Origin: Phragmites australis
Lineage: Eukaryota; Streptophyta; Magnoliopsida; Poales; Poaceae
Direction of reading: 5' to 3'
Assembly (NCBI RefSeq): GCF_958298935.1
Contig: NC_084940.1
Location: 3,316,001 to 3,380,000, forward strand
DNA: 64,000 nt
The translations under genes and the position numbers were made by a program. Positions 11,541 to 22,827 of this stretch are shown piece after piece; position 1 is the first letter of the stretch, and each line of letters begins with the position of its first letter. The notes beneath the pieces are model-generated. The model ran no database searches. It had not been told where the DNA came from and saw nothing but the letters and a program-made list of their open reading frames with translations.

Positions 11541-14332
11541 AGATAAATAAGTGTTTCGATAAATTTTTTACAAAATCGATGATCTTTTATTTGAATCATC
11601 TAACGCATCTTAAAACTCAAGTGGAAGTGAAAATAGAGAGAAATTTTAACAAGAGAAAATCGAGTCAACACGAGTCCATAGATAATATATAAACCATATG
11701 TTCCACGTAAGATCAATCTATATGTCTTAGCACTCGAAAGATCACAAACTTGCAAAGAAACAAGAAAAGATGAACACCGTGCAACAAAACCCTCCAAGTT
11801 GATTGTCTAGAGGCAAGGGAAGACCCCATCATATAAGCATGTGTAAATGAATTTTATGTCTCTAGCAACAAGAAGAATGATCTCACAAGATGCTAAAATT
11901 TCAGCCAAAAACCAAAACAAAAATCAAATCCTGAAACCGAAAAACTTGCAAACTTGCAATGAAACCAATAGAGGAAAACTAAAAGTATATGAACACAATA
12001 ACGTGAAGAAAAATAAACTTCATTACAGTAGAGGTCAATCTTATTTTAATCAGATTACAAAGATTTTTTCTCACAAACATCTCACCTAATACATAGGCTA
12101 AACTCTCATCTTTCTCTTATCTAAAACTCTAGCACAAGGCACTTATATAGATGGCACAAGGGGCTCAAAACGGCTAGTTTATCTCCTTCCATTGTCCTAC
12201 CTCTCTATTTATAGGTTTAAAAAATTTGACCTCTAAATTTTCTAACTTTTTTTCCAAAATACCCCTCTCTTGTAATACACTCCTACGTACCACTGAGGGT
12301 ATTTTGATCCATTTTCTTCTCTATTCATCGAACGCCCATGACACTTTCATGACTTAGTTTCGCCTCGACGCAAGCTTCGCGATGGTGTCATGTACTCCTT
12401 CAGTCCTCCTACAGTTTTGAGGTCAAACTGCGAAACTCTAGCATGCTTATCAAAGCGTGACTCTCCACTTTCTTACCCCTTAAGCGAGCGCTCCGATGTC
12501 GATGAGTGTACTCTATCTTGCGATCCTGACTGCCGGTAAGTCTCTCCCACTCCCGATCCATCGGGTCTCCTTGTCACTTGCACCGGCATCCCCTTCGCTT
12601 GACTTTGTCAACACATCGTCTCCGTCCATCTTCCATATTTTGCTTGACCTCTATGTGTTCAGCTAGGATCACCCTTGACTCCGTCCGACCTCCTTGATTA
12701 TCCGGTACCAAGCACTCCACTTGACCCCTATTATCTCACCATCGACTGTCAAGTTACATCCATCACATGCACACTATGAGACAGGTAAACACATATCTCC
12801 AACTCAAATTCTAGTTAGTCATTAATCAATATGCTCAAATAAAATTCCAAATCAATTCAAAGCACATCAAAGCTCATGCAACATCAAATCAATTAAATAC
12901 TAATGTCAATCACTCATCACAAGTAAACCAATGCACATTTCAACTTGGTTTCTCAATCTCTCTCTTAATGAATGCATTGATAACCCTCAAAGTACAAAGA
13001 TTTTGGTTTGAAAAAAAATAAACAAGATAAACTCATCCAAGTGACTAAAAACTCAAGAAAGAGTAAAATATGTCACTTGTCATAAGAAAGGTTGCAAAAG
13101 CACTAAGAGAGACAAAGACGAGCCAAAAACCTCGAAAGAGTAAGAAAAACTCAAAAACCTAAAAACACATGCTCCTCCTTGATGATTGCAGATTTTTCAT
13201 TTTCTCCCTTTCATTTCTAGATAAATGCAATTTTTCTCCTTTATTAAATATTTATGTATAATATCTTTGGGTATATTTTCTTCCCCTTTGACAATACAAA
13301 CATCAAGGATACAACACAATGCCAAAGATGTACAAATAAAATACAAACCTATAAAGCTTCACATATAGATCACAAAGCACTTACAAGGACTAGGGATGTT
13401 AAAGCACCATAAGGAGTAAATAATATAACTCAAAAGCGCAAAGTCGTGAAGTGAGTTTATGTCACAAGCACCAGGAGTGAAGCAAGTTTTGATCATGTTG
13501 TTCAATTATCCAAAAGATGTCACCACAAAAGCATCAACAATTTCATGATCAGTGCAAAGATTAGAGAAACTAGTGCTATGTCAAGTTCAAACTAGACAAC
13601 CAAGTTCAACCCGATGGGCTATGCAAACACCCATATATCAATCCAAACCTTAGTTTGACAACATGAAAAATATCATTCTTATCACATTAAAAACACAAGT
13701 TAACTTTCTCATTTGATAATTTAATTATCCTTAAGTGAGCTTTAAGCGACCATGGGTTCACTTCTTTAGTAAACCACATGAAGCCTTAAGCCACCGTATT
13801 GGATTCGATTTTAGCTCAAAACTTGATCATTCATTTTATTAACTCAACATAAGATTTAAGATATGTAATTTTCCATAAAACCAAAACAAGTTATGCCTTT
13901 GCGACACAAAAGAGCGCATGCTCTCCCAAAGGTTAATTATAGGCTAAACATTTACATAAACAAAGGTTAAAGACCCATAATCCGCTAAACTGGATAAAGC
14001 GGCCTAGCACAAGTTTTTCATAGAACTAACCCTAATTTAAGCACTGATCAAGTTAAAGCAAATACTCAAATGAGACAAGAGATTATGTTCACATTTCAAG
14101 TTCATTCTTAGAAAAGAGAAGCTTGCTTAACAGATTTTATGCATGTTTCAATAAGAGCCTAAACCTGCATAAATTGTTATACATCCATTACACTTAGCAC
14201 AAATTTACAAGTAGTACAAGAAAGTGCAAAGAACATATAAGTGAAGCTTGCTAACATAATTATCTTACAAAAATGCTACGTAATGCAAATACAACAAAAA
14301 TAAGATAAAGTATGTACAAAGATAATTCCTCC
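11541..14332 (-). mobile_element. Non-coding 3' part and probable 3' LTR of the copia remnant
   Basis: A-rich, ORF-poor sequence lies directly downstream (minus strand) of the decayed copia pol at 14,333-15,030. A promoter-like TATA motif (CTATATAAGTGCC on the minus strand, about 12,141-12,153) followed by AG-rich leader-like sequence is what an LTR U3/R junction looks like. I could not fix the LTR ends or a target-site duplication. Confidence 0.45.
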
Positions 14333-15030
14333 TCAGACAATATCATATGGATGACACACACCAAGCTCTCCTTTTATAAAAGCAAATCTTGTTGCATTTA
14401 GAGGCTTGGTAAAGATATCGACTAGTTGGTGTTGAATATCTAGGTAGATCAACTCAATATCTCTCTTCTCATTGTGATCTCTCAGGAAGTGGAATCTCAC
14501 ATCTATATATTTAGTTCTGAAGTGTTGAATTGAGTTATTGGCTAAGTTTATGGCACTGGTGTTGTCAAACAAAAGTGACACACTCCTGAAATCTAATCCA
14601 AAGTCCCTTAAGGTAGCAACCACCCATAAATCTGCGAGCAACAGCTACATATTCAGCTTCAACAGTAGACTGCTTGTGAGAAGACTAACACACAAGAGAA
14701 GTACCTAAGAAATAACAACTACTAGATGTATTCTTCCTGTCAATTCTACAACCAGCAAAATCCGCATCCAAAAAGCCATGAAGAGAAAGCGAAGATGATG
14801 CAGAAAACCAAATGCTATACTCGAGAGTGTGCTTGAGATACCTCATTATACGTTTCACTACTTGGCGGTGAGGCATCCTCGGTGAAGCCTGGAAACAAGC
14901 ACACAAGCAGATGACGAAGTGGATGTTGGGTCTTGTCGCCGTCAAGTACAGGAGGGAGCCGATCATGCTCATGTACTCCCACTGGTCCATCTCCTCGTTA
15001 TCTTCATCTGGATCAAGTATGGTCGAGGTA
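14333..15030 (-). pseudogene. Decayed Ty1/copia reverse transcriptase-RNase H fragment
   Basis: On the minus strand, 14,990-14,685 reads as the end of copia reverse transcriptase (YMSMIGSLLYLTATRPNIHF, then RIMRYLKHTLEYSIWF and FLDADFAGCRIDRKNTSS). After a stop and frame change near 14,684-14,642, a remnant of the usual STAEAEY motif is visible as STVEAEYVAVA. The RNase H end follows at 14,641-14,333 (LLFDNTSAINLANN, YIDVRFHFLRDH, QLVDIFTKPLN, ELGVCHPY). Integrase, protease and gag are absent: sequence before about 15,030 is unrelated, so the element is 5'-truncated as well as frameshifted. It is not functional. Confidence 0.9.
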
Positions 15031-15039
15031 GATGTGAGG

Positions 15040-16640
15040 AACTGTCAAAATAGTATTCTAATTAATCATTAAGTCGATCATTTTATTAATCACGACTTCA
15101 ATGATTAAGCATAATACCGCTTCGGTAGTCCCGGCACGAATTTTGTGCGAGATCGGAACACATGCCTCACCAACATAACACATCACAACAAAACTTAATA
15201 AAGAGCAAAGAATTAAAGTTATATTACAAGTATTTAGCCATGCAACCATTTACATCAATTTACAACAAAAGAAGCAACTAAGCAGCGGAAGATTAAACCT
15301 ATTAACAACAAAAGAGAGCGGCGCTACATGCCCTTAGGCACCGCCTCAAAAGCCTCGCCAACAGAGTAGGATGAACTACTCTTGCCCGTCGCTATCACCG
15401 GCGGGCACGAAGTAGCCAAACACCGCCTCTTCCTCACCAGCAGCACCTGAAAGAGCAGTGTGAGTACGAAGGTATTCACAAGACTTAATCTATATAGAGC
15501 AAGTATAATTAATCCGACTCCAAGGATTATGCATTGGGCCATTAGCAAGAAAAAACCACAAGGTTAAGTAAATTATATGCGACCGCAACATAGACATCTA
15601 TGTGTGAGTATTCTAAACTTAACCAAACTACCATCAACCCTGTAACCAACCACCTACATATGTATGAAACTAGAACAATAACAAACATAACTATAGGACG
15701 GAATCATCTCGACCAACTCCCACATATCCAACCACAATCCACAACTCATGACTGTACAACCAATGCGGATGAACAGAAGCATGCTCATGACCGAGAACGC
15801 GATATTTTGAAATATTTTTACACCCTGTAGGGGATACTCCTGGACTCACACGACTCGATGACCATATGACTCACGTGTTCACATAGACCCATGCAAGGGG
15901 ACTCATGTCAACCTTTCCCAGTAAGCCCCAACTATTTTGGATCTTACATCACTCGTTGCAGAGGTATCTAGAACTACTCCCGGAGCAAACTAAATACCTC
16001 TAAAAGCTCGCTCGCTCACACCATCGATATTCAGATCCAAATGATCACAGCTACAAAGGTATTTGGCTTGCCTTACTATTAGATCGGCTAGGGTTCCGAC
16101 GTTTGAAACCGTCACCTCAAACAGGATCGCTAATCGACTAGGGTTTCGACGTTTGAAAACCCGGATAAGCTAACCTAAGTGTACCTAGCCTCAACAGGCT
16201 GGTGGTCAGATCGGCCTTAGGGTGGTGGTCAGACCACCGACTTGCAGTAGGATGTGGCCTCTGGCAGTCTGACCGAAGTTGAGCTAGCGGTCAGATCATC
16301 CACCAACGGTCAGATCGGCCCTAGTGGTGGTCTGACTTTGACTCTGGTGGTTGTCTGATCTTTTCCACCGACCTACTAGCGATCAGACCGGCCTGAGCAG
16401 CGGTCATATAGCCAGACCTGCTGGTAGAACCTTTGTGAGATCGTTAGCGAGGATTTTGACGAAGCCTTCGGCAACGAAGGGTACCAATGTACTCCCTAGG
16501 GCTAGGTGAACATTTTACGTGGTCATTCAGACATCATGCATGGCTTGAACACGTAAAACCTTAAAAAGTATATCTACATCTAGGGTTCAAAACGGGTTTC
16601 TCGGCAAAAATCGAAATGACAATCGGATCGAGCTAGGAAA
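15040..16640. mobile_element. Retrotransposon LTR-like fragment with GGTCAGA repeats
   Basis: Non-coding sequence with grass LTR features: a segment (15,450-15,480) with gtgagtac and caagac words like those of the LTR at 42.6-45.3 kb; a near-tandem duplication of about 50 bp (ggctagggttccgacgtttg at about 16,087 and gactagggtttcgacgtttg at about 16,136); and about nine degenerate GGTCAGA(T/C)CGGCC words at 16,200-16,430. No pol coding. Family assignment (gypsy-type) is inference from style. Confidence 0.45.
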
Positions 16641-16849
16641 TGACAGGAGAAGGGTATATGGAGGTTCACCTTGGCGTGGGTGAACTTTCTAGTGAATTGG
16701 AATCCTCCGGGGAAGCTTCGATTTCCGTATATGCCTTTCGGAAGGTGACGAAGCTCGCGGAGGGAGAAAAGGCCGGGAAAGCTAATCCGGCGGGGAGAAG
16801 AGGGGGGAGACTTGGGTTAGGTTCTATATGAAGATTGACAATATGCATG

Positions 16850-18840
16850 AAGGCTAATAAGTTACGTGTGGAGATCAAGTAACTTAAGGTACAAAAGTTG
16901 TCAATTAGATTTTATGGACTAACCCATATATTTTGTGCTTGAGAGTGAGTTGGGGTTAGGATCTAAAAGAAAGCATAAGTCGAATTGAAATCATATATGC
17001 TAAGAGTGAAGAACAAGAGTGGACTCTATATTTGATAAAATGAATTCCTTGAAGATTTCGAATACAAAGTGGTTTTCTACGGCAAGACGGTGAAGGGCAA
17101 GCAAGACTCGGCTGCAATGGATTATCCGTGGTGAAAAGCAAGCAAATGGCTTGGCGTCGAAGGACCAAAGCGGTGGTGAAGAGCGAGTGAAGGCTTTGCG
17201 CCAATGAACCGTATGAGGCCAGGGAAACCTATGAATGTTTCGCATCAATCATATGAAGAAATCAAGAATAGATGAAGTAAAGATTATATGGAAGTTGGCA
17301 ACCCTCAAAGTTTGAATGAAAGAAGCAGTATTTAAAAGTTATTCGAAGGCTCAAAGTGGTTCAAACGAGTTTTATCTTTGAAATTGAGTATGGGTATACC
17401 GCACTATTAAAAGAGATGCAATGTATAGCTAATTGTCGTGTCTTAGTGTTCAAGAGTTTCTAACCAAACCCAAGTGAGAGTTCTTTTTAGAAATCCCGGT
17501 GTAGAAAGTGTGGAAGTGTCCGAATTAGGTTTCAAAGTGTTACTAATTTGATCCAATGTGTTTGAGGTCATAAATTTAGTTGGGATGTGTACCTCTCTGA
17601 ATAAGCTTTCCATAGGGTCCAAAATCGTCAAAATCGGACTTCGGGATCAAAAGTTATCGCCATTTTTCGAAGGTCAGCTGTGCTGAATCCGGATATTCCG
17701 GGTTAACCGGGATTATCCGGGTTGTTCGGAGTCTCCGGGTGAGGTTCCGGGGAGAGGTCTCGGTTTGGGTCTTTTTAGTTGATCCGAATATTCCGGGTGA
17801 GGTTCCGAGTCTGGGTGCTCAGTTTTGTCTTCTTTAACTTACCCGGATACTCTGGGTTGACCTGGAGACTCCGGATTAGTAAAAAAAGACTGTAACAGCT
17901 AGTTTTTTTAGGTGGGCCCTATACTTTGGGGCTGCTGAAAGGGTACGAAAGAAACATCCTCTAAAGCCAAAAGAACTCCCTCTCACTCCAATCTATTGTG
18001 TGATTTGAGAAGAAAAATGAGTTGGATTGAGAGATTGAAAGATTGAGTGCAAATGAGCTAAATCTTATTTTTGAGCACTCGAGTTCATCGGGAAGAAGTT
18101 TGATTGCGTTTGTTACTCTTGTAGCTTTGAGCTCCTAGCCGGTTAGGTGTCACCGGTGAGCTCCCGTGCTTGTGGTGAGCCGCGAGAAAGTTTGTGAAGG
18201 TTTCGATTTCGCCTCCTTAAGTGAAGAAATCAAGAGTGGAAGCCAAGCTCAAGTGTGACCGAGCTTGGAGAAGAAAGTGGTCGAAAGAGACCCGGCTCAT
18301 TGGAGCTTCCTCAACAGGGACGTAGGATTCACAGTGGTGAATTCGAACTTCAAGAAACAAATCTTGTGTCTCATCTCTTGTTCCCTTTCATTTGAGTTCT
18401 TGCTTAATATTTATGCATTTTGCTCGATCTACTTGTTCGCGTGTATTTGATTAGAGGTTCTCCGTGGATCTACTCGAAATCATCACTTGGAACACATGAC
18501 ATCACTTGGTTTGAGCTAGAACTCTTTATGCGTACTTTAAATTCAGTTTCGAGCTCAGTTCTGTACAGAACCCGGAGAATCTGGATTTACCCGGAGGTTC
18601 CGAAACTGTACAACACGGAGACTCCGGGTTGACCCGAAGCCGGAAACTCCAGGTTGACCCGGAGTATCCGGGTGAACAATATTTTCAACCTTTTTCAATT
18701 AGTGCTTTCTTGCATATTTTTTTGCTAGAATTGAGTAATTCTTGTCACCTTAGAATTGTAACTTTCACATTAATTTAGGGTGATTGTGCACTAGTTGAGT
18801 CTAACATATTTATGTTTTTCACTTGTATTGTTCGCGGCCC
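16850..18840 (+). mobile_element. LTR-like fragment with palindromic CCGG repeats
   Basis: About 2 kb of ORF-poor sequence with two clusters of degenerate (TCCGGGTTGACCCGGA)-type words at about 17,690-17,880 and 18,570-18,680. Between them is a leader-like section (18,000-18,450) with repeated gagattgaaagattgag and exon-like GC islands. This fits a solo or truncated long LTR of a grass retrotransposon, possibly copia/SIRE-like. Ends and target duplication were not found. Confidence 0.45.
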
Positions 18841-18859
18841 ATGGCAGGCCTCCAGCGGG

Positions 18860-19294
18860 GAGTTTTCTTATTTTTATATTTTCTAAAAAATAATTAAAAA
18901 ATTATATCCAGATGAAAAGATTTACGGGACTAGACGTCTATCGTCATCTAAAAAACTACAGCGTTTTCAAAGAGCGGTTAGTCAGCTACCCGTACCTCCG
19001 TGGCGTCCAATATGCCTTATACTCATCTGAGGAGACGGTTAGATCCCTTGTCACCCTTTGAGGTAAGGGTAGGGCCTAATCGCCCTTTCAAGGGGCAATA
19101 AGATGGGTGTATCTATGCATGGATCTAATCGCTTTATGAGAATACGTTAAGGGTCATAATGGTATGGGTGGTTAGCTTATCATTTTCTAAAAGGATTATA
19201 ACTTTTTGAAAGGATGATAGGCATCTAGTCTTGTAAATTTTTTCATTTAAATATATTTTTTTTATTAATTTTTAGTAAAAATATTAAAATACTC
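18860..19294. mobile_element. Mutator-type MITE with long terminal inverted repeats
   Basis: This 435-bp element has inverted ends of roughly 100 bp: the left reads gagttttcttatttttatat and the right, reverse-complemented, gagtattttaatatttttac; deeper in, gatttacgggactagacg pairs with atttacaagactagatgc. The flanks tccagcggg (18,851-18,859) and tcgagcgag (19,295-19,303) match at 7 of 9, the duplication length expected for Mutator-like elements. No coding sequence. Confidence 0.65.
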
Positions 19295-19429
19295 TCGAGC
19301 GAGTTCGGCACAAATGACGTGACCTCTTGCTTAGGGCCTCCTTTGAAGCTCATCTCACCGTCACTGGATCCGATCACTATTGACGGAACTTTTCAGAGAC
19401 TTACGTCTGAAATTTTTATCTTTTCTGAA

Positions 19430-19805
19430 AACTATTAGTTTTTATAATAAATTTTGAACTTTTCAGTATATAATTTTTTTAAAAAAACTACTTTTAATTA
19501 GCTTTTTCATAAATTATTTTTCAATAATCCTGTTTGTTTGACTTTTTAATTTTTAGCTTCCAACACCAGAGAAACTATAAACAGAAGCAACAAATAAACA
19601 ATTTCTTAGGTACTATTTGTTTACTATTTTTCTTCTGCCTTCTCTGGTAGCGGAAGTTAGAACCCAGAAGTCTAAATAAATAGAATTGTTGAAAATTAAT
19701 TTTGAAAACATAAATTCGAAACTGAGAAACTAGTTGAAAGTAGTTTTTCTAAAAAAAATTAAAAATTTATAAGTAAAAACAAACACTAAAATCCAAAAAT
19801 AATTA
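19430..19805. mobile_element. Fold-back (inverted-repeat) AT-rich element
   Basis: The left arm (about 19,430-19,600) and right arm (about 19,615-19,805) are mutually reverse-complementary with mismatches: for example aaaaactacttttaattag pairs with the complement of ctagttgaaagtagttttt, and ccagagaaactataaacag with the complement of the right arm near 19,625-19,650. It ends about 135 bp before the MORF8 start codon, so it is effectively in that promoter. Confidence 0.6.
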
Positions 19806-19939
19806 AAAACAGAAATATAATTTTTCAAAAAATCAAAAACAACAAACAAACATGCAGAGAGGTCGTGGAGATATTTCCCACGCTCCCCTTCGTCTTAAAC
19901 CCTCGCCGTCTTTCCCATTCGCCTCTAGGATTTTCCCCG

Positions 19940-22827
19940 ATGGCGTCGGCGTCGCGCGCGCTCCGCCTCGCCAGGCTCTCCTCGTCCCTCTGCAGCGGCG
20001 CCGCCGCCTCTCCCGCCCGCTCGCCGCCGCAGCGGGGAGCCTCCTCCCGGCGGCGCTGCGTCCCGCCTCCGCCGCCGCCAGGTTCTTCGCGACGTAGCCC
20101 ACCACGTCCTCGCTGAGGGACCCGTCGCCCAACTGGAGCAACTGGCCGCCCAAGGAGACTATCCTCCTCGACGGCTGCGACTTCGAGCACTGGCTCGTCG
20201 TCATGGAGTTGAGAAAGGGGGAATGGAATTGGCCAGTTTGGCTATTCTCTTTCTAAATTTATGGCAGAAAGATCATCTCAGTTCGATATGTGATACACAA
20301 AGTTGGAGAGATATGAGAGAATTGTGATATCATCATGTTTTTGTATCAATTTTGACAAAATGGGCCAGGAGATTTGGGCACGATAGTCACTCCTAGGACT
20401 CGATCTCAGTTGGGTGGCGAGGTCAAATAGCCTCCTCACCACCAGACTATTGGTCTGATTCCTAGTACTATGGAGTTATTATCATTGGCATGATGCCTCT
20501 TGTGTGGGTTGGTTCAGAACATTGTATTTTTCACTTTGTCAATTGTGATTCTGATGACTATGCTGGGTTTTATTTTTTGAACCATAGTACCTATTAACCT
20601 GTTACGGACTTGATCAGACATCCTTTTGCATTTGTATCACATGTTAATATTTTTAGTTTATCTCTTAGAACCATAGCAGGTCGTCAGTTTGATACAGTAA
20701 CATCCAATTATATGCTTAATATTTTTGTTATGTTTACATGTAACTGTATTAGTCATTTTTTATGTTGTCCAGAACTTCTTTTATCTGAATTCTATTTTTT
20801 TTTTTCCAGCAAGGAAGAAGCAAGGCAGAAGATCTATTCAGTATCAACTCGGCATTACTTCGCTTTTGGAGCCCTTGTCTCTGAGGAACTTTCCTACAAA
20901 CTAAAAGGTATTGCAAAATGATATTCTTTGTAGGCAATTTTTTATGAAGTTGAATCGATAACCTTGTGCCAAAAAATATTTGTAGAGTTGCCCAAGGTTC
21001 GCTGGGTTCTTCCTGATTCATACTTGGATGTCAAGAACAAGGACTATGGAGGTAACAACTATATTCTTCCTATCTGACTGGGCCCTGTACTATTTTGAAG
21101 TAGTTATCGATTCCTGGTTGGCTGGTTATATATGTACCCTTCTTAATGGTGCTGGCTGCCTATGTTATGTTATGCTCATCGTAACTATATGCCCAAGATT
21201 GTGGAATTCAGATGCCCCTATATAATGTCTAATGTATTTGTGGTTGTATATTTTACTCTTGGTTTTATTTTTTACTTGTTAGTTATTGATTGTATCAAAT
21301 TTCTGCTGCTGATTATTTCTTTTTCTTTTTGTACTTAAGTATTTCTGCTGCTGATTGTCCCAGGGAACCTGTTGATTCCACGAGAACTTATTCAACTAAA
21401 CTTGAATGCAGACAACTTGATTAATTGCTACATGCAAACTTGGAGTTTATGTTGGCTGCATTTACTTCAGTGGTGTTTGTACTTAGTTGTTGCAACCTAT
21501 GTTAGTTATGTAATTTGAAGAACGCAGATTGCCTGTGTTCATTGAGGTTTGCCAGTTATCTGCTTCTGTGGTTGCTAACTGCTTCTAAAGATAATTGTGT
21601 TTTCTAGTGGGCTTCAATGTTTGCTCGTCTGTCTTTTGCATTCTTTTTGTTCAAGAAATGGACTAAAATCTAAGACAATTGTGAAACTATATGATTCCCT
21701 GACCTGTCAAGTTTCATAGCCAGTGCTTTAAAATATGTCCGATGACTGAACTTTTGCCTTGCTTTAGATGGAAACCTGAACGATCAATGCTGTAACTTCT
21801 GACCTTTCTGCCTTAGGCTTTTGAGCCCCTCAGATGGCAGTTTTAATAAATTTAAACTATGCCCTTCTGATGGCCCAACTGTAGATGCCATCTGTTAGCT
21901 TGCTTTGGTTTACTGTGTTTGAACGGAGCTAATTTACATGTGCTAACGCTAGATGAGTATGCATTAGAAGAAGCTGATGATCCACATTTATACATTCTTT
22001 TTCATCTGTTTTGACTTTTGAGTTATTTGTGCCTATGTGATAGAAGTGGAGAACTTGAGATCTCTGATCAGTTAAGATCTGAGCATATATGTGTCTGATA
22101 CCCTTTTCCTTGTATTGCAGGAGAACCTTTTATAAATGGAGAAGCTGTTCCTTATGACTCTAAGTACCATGAGGAGTGGGTAAGAAACAATGCTCGTGCC
22201 AATGAAAGATCTCGGCGCAATGATAGACCTCGTAACTTTGATAGGTCAAGGAACTTTGAGAGGCGAAGAGACAATATGCAGAATTTCCAGAACAGAGATG
22301 TGCCCCCTGGGCAGGGATTCAACAATCCTCCCCCACCTGGGCAGAACCCTATGCCACCCCGTGATGCTCCTCCAATGCACCATGCTCAGGGCAATATGCC
22401 ACCACCTCCACCACCAAATGCTGGTGCTCCGGCAACCTACCAGCCCCATGCACCAAACCCACAAGCAGGGTATGCACCAGGAGGTGGACAAAACTATCAG
22501 CAAGGTGGTGCTCCTGGCTACCAAGGTGGCGCTCCTGGCTATCAAGCTGGCAACCAAGGCTACCAAGGTAACCCTGGTGGAAACATGCACGGTGGCCCCG
22601 GCCCTGCTTATCAGAGCAACAACCCTAGGTATCAAGGTTACAACCCACCTCCTTTCCAAGGTAGCGGCCAACCCTCTTACCAAGGTGGCAACCCTAGCTA
22701 TGGTGGCGGCGCACAAGGCTACCAAGGCCAAGCAGGCAACCCAAGCTACCAACAATGCGGGGGTAACTACAACGCAGGTGCACCAGCCTATGAGGGGCGG
22801 GACGGACCTGGGAAGAATTACCAGTAG
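19940..22827 (+). pseudogene. MORF8: MORF8/RIP1-type organellar RNA-editing factor with broken exon 1
   Basis: MORF/RIP proteins join PPR editing factors in plastid and mitochondrial C-to-U editosomes. Exon 1 begins at ATG 19,940 (MASASRALRLARLSSS, a targeting peptide). It changes frame between about 20,020 and 20,040, hits an in-frame TAG at 20,095-20,097 (FAT-stop-P where intact genes have FATQP), and ends its similarity after GCDFEHWLVVME near 20,208. The following roughly 30 codons (GDPSNP... to QVVG in the family) and the intron-1 donor are missing. Exons 20,810-20,907 (EEARQKIYSVSTRHYFAFGA), 20,986-21,051 ([20 protein letters not shown]) and 22,121-22,827 keep intact frames and splice sites. 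Exon 4 has the basic stretch (RANERSRRNDRPRNFDRSR) and a Pro/Gly/Tyr-rich YQG-repeat tail. As read, no full-length protein can be made from the normal start. An assembly error in exon 1 or use of a downstream promoter remains possible. Confidence 0.85.
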
